Below are positions 15,385 to 23,590 of a stretch of DNA of 64,000 nt, one piece after another. Within the stretch, counting starts at the first letter, position 1; each line of letters begins with the position of its first letter. Source of the stretch: Burkholderiaceae bacterium. GTDB taxonomy: Bacteria; Pseudomonadota; Gammaproteobacteria; Burkholderiales; Burkholderiaceae_C. Below the pieces are notes generated by a model. The model was not told where the DNA came from. It made no database searches and saw only the letters and a program-made list of their open reading frames with translations. The stretch is from the NCBI GenBank assembly GCA_913776825.1, contig CAJYPV010000018.1:310001-374000 (forward strand), in the 5' to 3' direction. The translations under genes were made by a program, and so were the position numbers.

Positions 15385-17844
15385 CTAACCGGCCACCACC
15401 GGCCGCCCCATGGCCTTGGCCAGCGCATCCAGCACCTGAGCCGGCGACGCCGGCTTGCGCAGCACCGGGAAGGACGATTCCGCCGTCAGCGCCGAGCTGT
15501 AGCCGCTGATCAGCACGATGGGCAGGCCCGGGCGACGACGGCGGAGCTCGCGCGCCAGCGCCTGGCCATCCATCTCGCCCGGCATCACCACATCGGACAG
15601 CACGACATCGATCGCCGCACCGCTGCCGAACTGGCGCAGCGCTTCTTCCGCATCATGCGCGGTGACCACCTGGCAGGAGAAGCTGCGCAGCAGGCTGGCG
15701 GTGACGCGGTTGAGCTCGTCGTTGTCTTCCACCAGCAGCACCCGCACGCCAGACAGGCTGCCGGGTTCTGCGGCCTTCTCAGGCCGCACCGCCGGCGCGC
15801 TGCTGCGCGCAGGCAGCAGCAGGGTCACGGTGGTGCCATGGCCCGGCTGGCTGGCCACCCGGGCGGTACCGCCGGCCTGCACGCAGAAGCCCATCACCTG
15901 GCTCAGGCCCAGGCCGGTGCCTTTGCCGACCGCCTTGGTGGTGAAGAAGGGCTCGAAGACACGGCTCTGCACATCCTCCGGAATGCCGTCGCCGTGATCG
16001 GTGAAGGTGATCACCACATAGTCGCCGGGGGCCAGGTCTTGCTGATCGAAGGATTCGGCGTTGCGCGCTTCCAGCACGATCTGGCCGACGCCGTTGGTGG
16101 CGTCCTTCGCATTCAGCGCGATGTTGATCAGCGCCAGCTCCAGCTCGGAGGGATCGACCAGCACGCTGTGGGTGTCGGGCGCGATGGTCATCGAGAACTG
16201 CATCCGCTTGCCGAGCACCGTGGCCAGCAGCTCGCGCATTTCGCTCAGCGTGGAATTCAGATCCACCACCTGCGGATGCACCGGCTGGCGACCCGCCACC
16301 CGCAGCAGGTGCTGGGTGAGCCGGCTGCCCACTTCGACCGATCGCATGATCGCGCCGATCGGCATGGCCAGCGTGTCCGCATGCGGGCTGCGTTGCAGCA
16401 GATGCGCGCTGTTGCTGATCACGCCCAGCAGGTTGTTGAAGTCATGCGCCACGCCGCCCGTCAGCCGGCCCAGGGCCGCCGTGCGCTGGGTGTTGGAGCT
16501 GCGTTGCTCGGCGGCGCGGGTGCGGTCGATGGCCTCGTTGACACGATGTTCCAGCTCGCTGCGACCCTGGCGGATCGCCACGCTCGCATCTTCCAGCGCC
16601 AGCGCGACCGCATCACATTCGGCCACGCCGGTGGGCGGCGCGGTGACCGGCTCCCCGGCGCGCAGCTTGTCGGCGATCGCATTGAGTTCCTGAATCGGCA
16701 CCGAAATCCGGCGGGCGATCCAGCGGGCCGCCACCAGGCCGCTCAGCAGCAGGATCAGCGCGCCGATGACGATCGGCTGCAGCGCTCGCGCCCGTCCGCC
16801 CATCAAGGTCTGGCGCGGGATGGCGGTCAGGAAGGTCCAGCCCTGCGGCGAGGTGCTGTAGTAGCCGATCACCTTCTGGCCGTCGAGATTGGTCGACTCG
16901 AACACCGACTCGCTGCGGCTGGCGAGCATGCGGCGGATGTCGTCGGTCGCGCCGCGACCGGCGTAGGTCACGCCGCCCGGATGACGGGCCACCACGGTGC
17001 CGCTGGCATCCATGATGGTGGCGGTCCATTCGGGGGGCAGTTGTTGCTTGTCGATGACCTGCTGCAGTTCATTTGGCAGCAGCGTGATCGACAGGTTCAG
17101 CGAGACCCGACCGCCGCGCTCCACCGGCTGGACCACGGCAGCGCGCAACTCGCCGGTGGTCGGGTCCGGCTGCAGCGGGCCGAAGAGGGTGCGCTCCACC
17201 AGCGGCGTCAGACCGGCCCTCGGCGCAGGCGCGGAAGACGCTGCGGCGACGCGAGGCGCGGTCCCGGCGGGGGCGGGCACAGGTGGAGTGGCGAGGATGG
17301 TGCCGGGCGTGGTGGGGAGCAGCGCGGCGGTCTGCGCCGCGGGCGCCAGCGATTGGGTCGGCGCGCCTTCCGCCGGGCTGATCCCGGGTGAGGTGCCGGC
17401 GGGCAGACGGGTGCTGAACAGCACGCGATCGGCGCTGCTCAGCTCGACCCAGCCGCCCAGACCCTGCATGGCCCGGCGCGATTGCAGCTCCAGCGTGGCG
17501 AGTTGCTCCGGCGTGAGTTGCGGCGCGGTGTCCAGCATCTGCGACAAGGACAGCACCCGCGCAATGTTGGCGCGTTGGGTCAGTTCACGGTCCACCACCA
17601 TCGACAGCGCGCGCGTGTTGTCGCGCATGCGGCGCACCATCGCATCCCGCTCGTCATTCCAGGTTTGCCAGCTGACCCACAGCGCGGCAAACACGCCAGG
17701 CAGCATCACGGCCATCACCAGCAACAGCAAACGGGTACGGATCGACAAGGGCATGGGATGAGCGGAAAGGGCCGCGCTGACGCGCCAGTGCGACAAAGGA
17801 CCGGAAGCGCGGCGGCGCAGCAGGGAATGGGTGGTGCTGTTCAA
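15385..17844 (-). CDS. Hybrid histidine kinase (periplasmic Cache-HAMP-HisKA-HATPase-REC)
   Basis: An 819-residue membrane sensor. Membrane helix 1 (RTRLLLLVMAVMLPGVFAALW, about residues 36-56) is followed by a large extracytoplasmic Cache-like domain interrupted by an Ala/Pro-rich loop, then helix 2 (LQPIVIGALILLLSGLVAARW, about 338-358) and HAMP. The H box is AALGRLTGGVAHDFNNLLGV, the HDFNN subtype. The ATP-binding domain has N-box LINIALNAKDA, DHGDGIPEDV and GKGTGLGLSQV. The receiver has VLSDVVMPGEMDG (acceptor Asp) and LRKPA. All catalytic residues are present. A paralogue of the same architecture begins at 62048. No sigma-54 element is visible upstream, and the 16-base gap to the permease gene suggests possible co-transcription with it. 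Confidence 0.9.
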   Translation of the reverse strand: MNSTTHSLLRRRASGPLSHWRVSAALSAHPMPLSIRTRLLLLVMAVMLPGVFAALWVSWQTWNDERDAMVRRMRDNTRALSMVVDRELTQRANIARVLSLSQMLDTAPQLTPEQLATLELQSRRAMQGLGGWVELSSADRVLFSTRLPAGTSPGISPAEGAPTQSLAPAAQTAALLPTTPGTILATPPVPAPAGTAPRVAAASSAPAPRAGLTPLVERTLFGPLQPDPTTGELRAAVVQPVERGGRVSLNLSITLLPNELQQVIDKQQLPPEWTATIMDASGTVVARHPGGVTYAGRGATDDIRRMLASRSESVFESTNLDGQKVIGYYSTSPQGWTFLTAIPRQTLMGGRARALQPIVIGALILLLSGLVAARWIARRISVPIQELNAIADKLRAGEPVTAPPTGVAECDAVALALEDASVAIRQGRSELEHRVNEAIDRTRAAEQRSSNTQRTAALGRLTGGVAHDFNNLLGVISNSAHLLQRSPHADTLAMPIGAIMRSVEVGSRLTQHLLRVAGRQPVHPQVVDLNSTLSEMRELLATVLGKRMQFSMTIAPDTHSVLVDPSELELALINIALNAKDATNGVGQIVLEARNAESFDQQDLAPGDYVVITFTDHGDGIPEDVQSRVFEPFFTTKAVGKGTGLGLSQVMGFCVQAGGTARVASQPGHGTTVTLLLPARSSAPAVRPEKAAEPGSLSGVRVLLVEDNDELNRVTASLLRSFSCQVVTAHDAEEALRQFGSGAAIDVVLSDVVMPGEMDGQALARELRRRRPGLPIVLISGYSSALTAESSFPVLRKPASPAQVLDALAKAMGRPVVAG

Positions 17845-17859
17845 TTCGGGTGCTGGAGT

Positions 17860-19392
17860 CTAAGGGGCGATGTGGGCCGGCGTCGGCGGCACGATCGTCT
17901 GGATCTCGGTGCGGGTTTCGGTGACGGTCTCGGTCAATGCCTCGGGGCGTGGGTTTGCTGCCGGCGCACTGGCTGAGGCCTTGGCATCCGTGCCGGATTC
18001 CCCGGCCGTCGGTTCGACGCTGTCGCGTGAGAAGAACTCGGCGCTGCCCGGTGCGGCGGCCGCAGCGCGGGCCTCCTGAGCGGCGGTCGGCGCATTGGGC
18101 GCATTCGGCGCATGGGGTGCGCTCGCCGTGGTCGTGGTGTGTGCCGTGTCCGCATGCGGCAGATCGGACGTCACGCGGGCGACTTCCGCCTCATGGGCCT
18201 CCAAGGGCGGCAGGCCGACGGTGCGGGTCTGGGCATAACGCGTGGTCTCCACCGTCGTGGTGGCGATGGTGGCCGGCTGCAGCAGCGAGCGCAGGCTGGG
18301 GCAGGGTCGGTCGCTGCCCTGCAGATAGACCGCCACGGGGCGCATGCGGCGGTTGCGCTGGCTGATGCTGCGCAGGCAGATCAGCAGCGGCACGGCCATG
18401 ACCGCGCCGGCCACGCCCCACAGCCAGCCCCAGAACATCACCGACAGCAGCACCGACAGCGGATTCATCGCCAGCCGCTTGCCCACCACGAACGGCGTGA
18501 TCACATTGGCCTCGACGCCATGGATCGCCAGGTAGGCGAGCGTGGGCGCCAGCAGGGCGAAGGCCCCGCCGTCTCCGAGCGACGACGCCAGGGACGCGCA
18601 CAGCACCAGGCCGGCCATGATCAGCGGGCCCAGGTACGGGATGAAATTCATCAGCGCGGCCAGCGCGCCCCACAGGCCCGGATTGGGCAGGTCCAGCATC
18701 CACATCACCAGGGCGGTGGCCAGGCCGACCCCGGCATTGATCAGACCGACCGACACGACGTAGCGCGAGATGTCCCGCTGCGCTGCCCGGAGTCCGCCCA
18801 GCACCATCGCTCGCAAGCGAGGTCGAGGCGGCAGCAACTCGATGCAGCGCGACAGCACCCAATGCTCGGATGCCAGCAGGAAGTACAGCAGGATGGTGGT
18901 GGCGGCCGCCGAGACCATGAAGCGCACGCCCTGGCCCAGCACCTGGGCGGTGAGCGCAATGCTCTCGCTGGCCAGCTTCTCGCGCACCGGATCGGTCGGG
19001 GGCGCTGCGCCACGGGCGGCGGCCCGGCGCTCGACCGGCGGGCCGAAGCCGGGCACGGTCGCCCGCCAGCGGTCGACACGCGACAGCGCTTCGGAAATCG
19101 CTTGCGGCGCGCGCTGCCACCACTGGGCAGCAGGCTCGGCGAGCAAGGCCAGCGCGAGCACCGAGGTGCCGACCAGCGTCGTCACCAGCATGGCGGCGCT
19201 GATGGCTTCCGGCACCCGGTGGTGGCGGAAGGTGCGCACAGCCGGCGCGAGCACGAAGGTCAGGATCAGCGCAGCCAGGATTGGCAGCACGATCGCACTC
19301 GCCGCCCGCATCAGGAACAGCAGGGCGATCAGCAGCAGGCCGCGGGAGGCCCAGCGGCGGGCGGTGGGGCCGGGAAGAATGATGGCGCGCAC
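17860..19392 (-). CDS. AI-2E family (PerM/TqsA-type) transporter with long cytoplasmic tail
   Basis: A 510-residue membrane protein. It has the AI-2E/PerM family order: paired N-terminal helices (LLLIALLFLMRAASAIVLPILAA and a helix near AISAAMLVTTLVGTSVLALAL), an amphipathic middle region, then five to six helices including LPNPGLWGALAALMNFIPYLGPLI, the family signature around NFIPYLGP, and ITPFVVGKRLAMNPLSVLLSVMFWGWLWGVAGA. The last ~130 residues are a disordered Thr/Ala/Pro/Glu-rich tail not typical of the family. Members move small solutes or ions; some, such as Na+/H+ antiporting relatives in halophiles, work in salt stress, which would fit this context. The substrate cannot be read from sequence. 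A sigma-54 element lies 163 bases upstream of the ATG. Confidence 0.88.
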   Translation of the reverse strand: MRAIILPGPTARRWASRGLLLIALLFLMRAASAIVLPILAALILTFVLAPAVRTFRHHRVPEAISAAMLVTTLVGTSVLALALLAEPAAQWWQRAPQAISEALSRVDRWRATVPGFGPPVERRAAARGAAPPTDPVREKLASESIALTAQVLGQGVRFMVSAAATTILLYFLLASEHWVLSRCIELLPPRPRLRAMVLGGLRAAQRDISRYVVSVGLINAGVGLATALVMWMLDLPNPGLWGALAALMNFIPYLGPLIMAGLVLCASLASSLGDGGAFALLAPTLAYLAIHGVEANVITPFVVGKRLAMNPLSVLLSVMFWGWLWGVAGAVMAVPLLICLRSISQRNRRMRPVAVYLQGSDRPCPSLRSLLQPATIATTTVETTRYAQTRTVGLPPLEAHEAEVARVTSDLPHADTAHTTTTASAPHAPNAPNAPTAAQEARAAAAAPGSAEFFSRDSVEPTAGESGTDAKASASAPAANPRPEALTETVTETRTEIQTIVPPTPAHIAP

Positions 19393-19409
19393 GATGGGAT
19401 CCGATCAGG

Positions 19410-19469
19410 CTAGGCCGCGATCGGCCGGACGGACGGTCCGGTGGGCGCTGCGGGGCAAGCGTGGGACAT
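19410..19469 (-). CDS. Possible 19-codon leader peptide before the AI-2E transporter
   Basis: Within the long leader predicted for the transporter there is a tiny frame, ATG at 19469 with GGAG five bases upstream, encoding MSHACPAAPTGPSVRPIAA and stopping 17 bases before the transporter ATG. The peptide is Pro/Ala-rich. It could be a regulatory upstream frame or chance; there is no homology argument. Confidence 0.25.
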   Translation of the reverse strand: MSHACPAAPTGPSVRPIAA

Positions 19470-19565
19470 GAAGAAGCTCCTCGTCGTTGTTCGATTTGTC
19501 GTCGTGCATCGGCCCCGGTCGGGGTCGGCAAGATGCGCAGTCCCATCGCGGTTGAGGGTCCTGAA

Positions 19566-19581
19566 AGCAAGCGGCGGGCCA
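19566..19581 (-). promoter_or_regulatory. Sigma-54 -24/-12 promoter for the AI-2E transporter
   Basis: On the minus strand it reads TGGCCCGCCGCTTGCT, one base from TGGCACG and a perfect TTGCT. The predicted start at about 19555 gives an unusually long 163-base leader that contains the possible leader peptide. Confidence 0.72.
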
Positions 19582-20187
19582 TGCGCGCGTCGGGGCGGCG
19601 ACATTCGTGAGGAAGTCACAAGCCGGTGTCGTCGCGACGTGCGGAAAACGCCTGGAAAGCTCGCGCCGATCGCGCTGCCGGACGCTGGCCGGCGGCCAAT
19701 CCGGAGTGGCTCTCCCAGGGCGTGGCACCGGTCCCATCGGGCACGCGACGTGGGGGCGTGTCGTCAGGTGGAGCTGCGGCGACCAAAGTGTGAGCTGCGG
19801 TATCCGGCGTCACATCTGAGGCAGGGCATCGGCGCCTCACTGGTTTGCGGGACAGTGGACCGGCAGGATCGACGGAAGATTCGGCGGCAGGAACACCAGC
19901 GCTCGATCGCACACCGCGCACTTCGGTAAATGCTGCGGTAACCCTTGCGCTTAGCCGCCTCATCGGAGGGAGCTCGAAAGGGCTGAGATTCAGGACACTG
20001 CGGATCCGCGACCCGGGAGCGGATCTTGTCGACGGGTCCTGGGCATGCTCCTCGGCAGGCCCCGTGCCTACGGGGTTTGGGGACGATCCGGACGATCCGT
20101 GAGGCCCGTGAATCGGGCGGGCGGGCACCCCGTTTTCCATCCGCTCAGCAGCCCGTCCGACGCTTCAGACAGCGGTGAATCGAAAGG
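19582..20187. other. Intergenic stretch between divergent sigma-54 promoters
   Basis: About 600 bases without a supported gene separate the transporter promoter from the rpoN promoter. Open frames here lack ribosome binding sites and show the composition of antisense or random frames. Activator sites for both promoters could lie here, but I could not identify a convincing shared palindrome. Confidence 0.5.
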
Positions 20188-20203
20188 CGGCATGGGTCTT
20201 GCG
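20188..20203 (+). promoter_or_regulatory. Sigma-54 -24/-12 promoter in front of rpoN
   Basis: The element reads CGGCATGGGTCTTGCG, GG (20189-90), ten bases, GC (20201-02). The predicted start at about 20214 gives an ~80-base leader carrying the alternative hairpins at 20240-20269. It implies positive autoregulation of this sigma factor. Confidence 0.78.
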
Positions 20204-20239
20204 TCTAGGTCGGTTCCGGGCGGTCCAGGCCGCTCATGG

Positions 20240-20269
20240 ATCCATCGTTTCAAGCGATGGATCGCTTGA
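20240..20269 (+). promoter_or_regulatory. Two mutually exclusive hairpins in the rpoN leader
   Basis: ATCCATCG (20240-47) pairs with CGATGGAT (20255-62). The overlapping TCAAGCGAT (20250-58) pairs with ATCGCTTGA (20261-69) around GG. Both stems are perfect and share bases, so only one can form in the transcript. They end about 11 bases before the ribosome binding site AGGAG (20281-85). An attenuator, an RNA-binding site, or a DNA operator are all possible. Confidence 0.55.
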
Positions 20270-20293
20270 CCTACAGATACAGGAGTGGCAACA

Positions 20294-21706
20294 GTGGGAG
20301 CAATGGAACTACGGCACGAGCACAGGCAGTCGCAGACGCTGTCGCCGCGCCTGCAGCACGCTGTCCGGCTGCTGCAGATGTCCTCGTTGGACTTTTCGAC
20401 CATGGTCACCGACATGCTGGGGCGCAACCCCTTCCTGGAAGTGACCGAAGGCGCCGATGAAGGCGGTTCGCTGGAATCGGAGATGGCCGTCGCCGCGCAG
20501 CCGGTGATGGCGGATTCGCCGGAACCGCTGCCGGATGATCGCGAGATCTGGCGTGCGGAGAGCTCCGGCTCGCTGCGGCGCGCCGAAGACGGCGAACTCA
20601 GCGCGCTGGAAATGACCGCCGCGCAGACGTCGTTGCGCGAGCACCTGCGCAGCCAGCTCAATGTGTTGCGGCTGTCGCCGCGGGATCTGCTGCTGGCGTC
20701 GGTGATCGCTGAATCGGTGGATGACGACGGCTACCTGCGCAGCTCGCTGGAAGAGCTGGCCGCCGTCGTGCAGATGCAGCCGCCGGTGGACATCGGTGAA
20801 ATGCAGATCGCGCTGAAGCGGGTGCAGGCGCTGGATCCGCTCGGCGTGGGTGCGCGCAATGTCGCGGAATGCCTGTTGCTGCAGCTGCCCAAGATCGACT
20901 GCCAACGCAGCCGCGGCTTGGCCGAGCGCATCATCACCCAGCACTTGAACCTGCTGGCCTCGCGCGATATCCCGGCGCTGGCGCAGCTGCTGGACATCAC
21001 CGTGGCCGATGCCGAGGCCGTCTGCCTGAAGCTGCGGCGTTTCGACCCGCGTCCGGGCTGGCGTTATGAGAACACCCAGGCGGCCTACATCGTGCCGGAC
21101 GTGCTCACGACCAAGGTGCGCGGCCAGTGGCGGGTGCAGCTCAATCCGGCGGTGATTCCAAAGGTGCGCATGAACCAGGTCTATGCGGAGCTGTTCCAGC
21201 GACACCGCACCCAGGGCCATGCCGAGATGGCCAACCATCTGCAGGAAGCCCGCTGGACGATGCGCAACATCGAGCAGCGCTTCTCCACCATCCTCGATGT
21301 GGCCGAGGCGATCGTGAAGCGGCAGCGCCACTTCCTGGAATTCGGTGCGATGGCGATGAAGCCGCTGGGTCTCAAGGAGATCGCGGACGAGGTCGGCATC
21401 CATGAATCCACCGTCTCGCGGGTGACCAACAACAAGTTCCTGGCCACGCCCACCGGCGTCTATGAACTGAAGTATTTCTTCTCCCGCGCGATCGTCAGCA
21501 GCAACGGCAGCGCCTGTTCGGGCACCGCCATTCGCGGCCTGATCAAGGACATCATCGAGGCCGAGAAGCCCGAGAGCCCGCTGTCCGATGCGGAGATCAC
21601 CCGCCAGCTGGCCCGCCAGGGTCTGGTGGTGGCGCGCCGCACGGTGACCAAATACCGCCAGATGCTGCGCATCGAAGCGGTGGATCGTCGCCGTCAGCAC
21701 AGCTGA
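20294..21706 (+). CDS. rpoN: RNA polymerase sigma-54 factor, orphan second copy (RpoN2-like)
   Basis: A 470-residue sigma-54. Region I is visible at the N-terminus (RHEHRQSQTLSPRLQHAVRL, continuing LLQMSSLDFSTMVTDMLGRNPFLEV), needed for response to enhancer-binding proteins. A short acidic region II, the core-binding domain and the helix-turn-helix (LKEIADEVGIHESTVSRVTN) follow. The RpoN box near the C-terminus is VARRTVTKYRQML, matching ARRTVxKYR. Nothing essential is missing. I start at GTG 20294 because AGGAG lies eight bases before it; ATG 20303 and GTG 20285 are alternatives. The usual partners of housekeeping rpoN (lptB upstream, hpf and PTS genes downstream) are absent, so this is very likely an additional copy. 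It has its own sigma-54 element and a strong terminator. Confidence 0.93.
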   Translation: MGAMELRHEHRQSQTLSPRLQHAVRLLQMSSLDFSTMVTDMLGRNPFLEVTEGADEGGSLESEMAVAAQPVMADSPEPLPDDREIWRAESSGSLRRAEDGELSALEMTAAQTSLREHLRSQLNVLRLSPRDLLLASVIAESVDDDGYLRSSLEELAAVVQMQPPVDIGEMQIALKRVQALDPLGVGARNVAECLLLQLPKIDCQRSRGLAERIITQHLNLLASRDIPALAQLLDITVADAEAVCLKLRRFDPRPGWRYENTQAAYIVPDVLTTKVRGQWRVQLNPAVIPKVRMNQVYAELFQRHRTQGHAEMANHLQEARWTMRNIEQRFSTILDVAEAIVKRQRHFLEFGAMAMKPLGLKEIADEVGIHESTVSRVTNNKFLATPTGVYELKYFFSRAIVSSNGSACSGTAIRGLIKDIIEAEKPESPLSDAEITRQLARQGLVVARRTVTKYRQMLRIEAVDRRRQHS

Positions 21707-21767
21707 TCGACCAACGAATCGAATGAACTGAAGATCCTGAGAGGCGGTACAGCCGAGGAGACAACGC

Positions 21768-21788
21768 GGGGCCCCCAGTGGGGGCCCC
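21768..21788 (+). terminator. GC-rich hairpin after rpoN
   Basis: GGGGCCCC pairs with GGGGCCCC around CAGTG, between the convergent rpoN and small-protein genes. The stem is very strong but no long T-run follows. Confidence 0.65.
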
Positions 21789-21811
21789 GTCGTCATTCAG
21801 GGATCAGCCGG

Positions 21812-22264
21812 TCAGCGGCGAACCGGCGTGCGGTCGGTGCGCTCGGTCGGCGAGTCCTTGGGCGCTGCGGGCTCCGGCACCAGGCCGTCGCGGCGCTGGG
21901 CATCCAGTCCCGGCGTGGCGCGCATGTCGGTGTCGACCTGGCCTTCGCGCAGATCATCATGGGCCTGGCCGATGATGTCGCGCTGCTCCTGGCCGACCGC
22001 GCCGTTGCCCATGGCGCCGGTCGAATCTCGGCCGGTGGACTGGTCGCGCTCATGCGGCAGTTGCACATCGTTGGGGTTGATGTTGGCGCCGCCCAGCGGC
22101 TCGATGCCTTGGGCCAGCGGCGCCTCGGCCAGCATCTGATCGACCTTGGCGCGCAAGGCCGGATCGGGCGCTCGATCGGTGTCGCGGCGCTCGGCGTTCG
22201 GCGAGGGCGCGGACGATGGGGAGGTCGAGGACGTCGGGTTCGAAGTCGGGGTGAGGGTGCTCAT
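21812..22264 (-). CDS. Small disordered hydrophilic protein with a HERDQS motif
   Basis: A 150-residue protein rich in Ser, Thr, Pro, Asp, Arg and Gln, without membrane helices or a signal peptide. The middle holds NPNDVQLPHERDQSTG and the helical segment VGQEQRDIIGQAHDDLREGQ. The HERDQS string is shared by small unannotated proteobacterial proteins I have seen, but I know no function for it. The ATG at 22264 has AAAGGA upstream. Its leader is about 98 bases from a sigma-54-like element. Together with the proteins at 1-428 and 56717-57157 it forms a class of disordered proteins in this cluster; a desiccation or osmotic protectant role would be a guess. Confidence 0.7.
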   Translation of the reverse strand: MSTLTPTSNPTSSTSPSSAPSPNAERRDTDRAPDPALRAKVDQMLAEAPLAQGIEPLGGANINPNDVQLPHERDQSTGRDSTGAMGNGAVGQEQRDIIGQAHDDLREGQVDTDMRATPGLDAQRRDGLVPEPAAPKDSPTERTDRTPVRR

Positions 22265-22372
22265 GGCAGGGTCCTTTCAAAATGCGAGGTCGCCACGGTC
22301 CTGCTCGATCCTGTTCGGAGCGACGGGCAGTTGTCGGCGCGAGACCGACGTGGCGACGTGATGTCGGTGTCA

Positions 22373-22388
22373 GGCAAACCGCCCGCCC
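22373..22388 (-). promoter_or_regulatory. Probable sigma-54 promoter for the HERDQS protein
   Basis: On the minus strand it reads GGGCGGGCGGTTTGCC, exact GG-N10-GC and TTTGCC at -12. The -24 side is G-rich rather than GGCAYG, so this is one of the weaker matches. Predicted start about 22362. Confidence 0.55.
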
Positions 22389-22471
22389 GCTGCGGTGTGG
22401 CTGGCGGGCGGTTGCCGATGGCACGTGGCGCAAGCGCTTGGCGCCGCGCCACGCGTCCGGCCATCGCCGGA

Positions 22472-23332
22472 TCAGTGCTGACGCAGCTTGGCCAGCCAAT
22501 CGTCGACCGAGCGGCGATAGCCGGGCTCGTTCAGATCGGGCCACTGCTTGCGATCGAAGGCCTGCTGCGCATCCAGATCATTGCGGGTGAGGGTGAGCAC
22601 CAGGTCGGCCTTCTTGTCGTCGGGCACGCGCAAGGCTTTCATCGGCAGCGCCAGCAGCTTGTCGTTCAAGCTCCAGGCGCGGTCGAATTCCATCACCACA
22701 TAACGGACATGACCGGTGCGCAGCGCCAGCACCAGATCCTCGATCCGGCCGGCGTCCTTGCCGTTCTGGTCATCGACCGACTTGCCGATCAGATCGCTGG
22801 CCCGCACCAGCCGGGCATTCGGGCGCGCGGGGATCTTGCCGGTGGCGCCGAAGTAGCGCTCCAGCTCCATCGCATAGTCGGGCTGCGCCCAGTTGGGCCA
22901 GTTGCGCTTCTCGAAGCCCGGCGCGCTGCGCAGGCGTTCCTTGCTGATGTCCAGCACCAGGTCCTCGTTCGCGCCCAGATACTGGAAAGCGCCGACCGGG
23001 AAGGCGAACAGCTTGTCGCCCACGCCCATGGCGCCGCCGAACGACAGGATGGCGTAGTGGATGGCGTCGTTGTTGACGTCGAGGATCAGATCGCGGATCT
23101 CTCCCAGCTTCTGGTTCTGCGGATTGCGCACCTCCTTGCCGATCAGCTTGGTCGCGCGGGCGTCGTGGGTGACCGACGCTTGCGGCGCACCGGCGGTCGG
23201 CGCGGTGGCGGCTTCAGCGGTGGTCTGCGCCTGGGCCGGCGCCAGCGCGGTGAGGCAGGCGCCCATCACCAGCGAGGTCATCAACATCGCGCCGGAACGG
23301 CGGCGAGTGCGGAGGGGAGTCGTCGTGTTCAT
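22472..23332 (-). CDS. Exported protein with two PRC-barrel domains
   Basis: A 286-residue protein with a signal peptide (SGAMLMTSLVMGACLTALAPAQA) and two PRC-barrel units. The first runs from ATKLIGKEVRNPQNQKLGEI through the strand DAIHYAILSFGG; the second runs from RASDLIGKSVDDQNGKDAGRI to HVRYVVMEFDRAW. Each is followed by a helical block with a conserved W (KRNWPNWAQPDY and RKQWPDLNEPGY). PRC-barrels bind RNA, photosynthetic reaction centres or other proteins; exported double-domain forms are frequent in stress loci of Burkholderiales, with unknown ligands. The open frame continues far upstream but the ATG at 23332 is right, because GGAG precedes it and the signal peptide starts there. 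It is divergent from the MscS gene, with back-to-back sigma-54 elements between them. Confidence 0.88.
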   Translation of the reverse strand: MNTTTPLRTRRRSGAMLMTSLVMGACLTALAPAQAQTTAEAATAPTAGAPQASVTHDARATKLIGKEVRNPQNQKLGEIRDLILDVNNDAIHYAILSFGGAMGVGDKLFAFPVGAFQYLGANEDLVLDISKERLRSAPGFEKRNWPNWAQPDYAMELERYFGATGKIPARPNARLVRASDLIGKSVDDQNGKDAGRIEDLVLALRTGHVRYVVMEFDRAWSLNDKLLALPMKALRVPDDKKADLVLTLTRNDLDAQQAFDRKQWPDLNEPGYRRSVDDWLAKLRQH

Positions 23333-23530
23333 CAGGTCTCCAAGTCGAGGATGGAAGGAGCCTGGCACCGGTGGTGACGGCGCGCGACGGGGCATGAAGG
23401 GACGGCACGTGGACTTCGGGCCCTCGATCGGACCGGAGTGGCACGCCGGGTCGCCACGACGTCTTCGCGTGGACGCCTGCACGCCTGGAGCGCGTCGCCA
23501 GACCGGTGAAGGCCCGGATGGGCTGCACAC

Positions 23531-23546
23531 GGCAACGCCCATGCCC
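23531..23546 (-). promoter_or_regulatory. Sigma-54 -24/-12 promoter for the PRC-barrel gene
   Basis: On the minus strand it reads GGGCATGGGCGTTGCC, a strong match. Predicted start about 23520, giving a leader of nearly 190 bases. Its -24 GG lies only 18 bases from the -24 GG of the opposite promoter. Confidence 0.78.
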
Positions 23547-23562
23547 GCTCGGCGGCGCGCGG

Positions 23563-23578
23563 TGGAACGGCATTTGCC
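23563..23578 (+). promoter_or_regulatory. Sigma-54 -24/-12 promoter for the MscS channel gene
   Basis: The element reads TGGAACGGCATTTGCC, GG-N10-GC exact. The predicted start at about 23589 falls two bases before the ATG at 23591, which would make the mRNA essentially leaderless. Confidence 0.68.
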
Positions 23579-23590
23579 GCCCAGGGCCGC

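Noticed and set aside
15385..17391. Long plus-strand frames, His/Arg/Gln-rich, opposite kinase genes here and elsewhere
   Set aside because: They are typical antisense shadows of high-GC coding sequence in codon-phase register.
19441..19929. A 162-codon plus-strand frame upstream of rpoN
   Set aside because: It runs antisense through the transporter promoter, has no ribosome binding site and shows random-frame composition.
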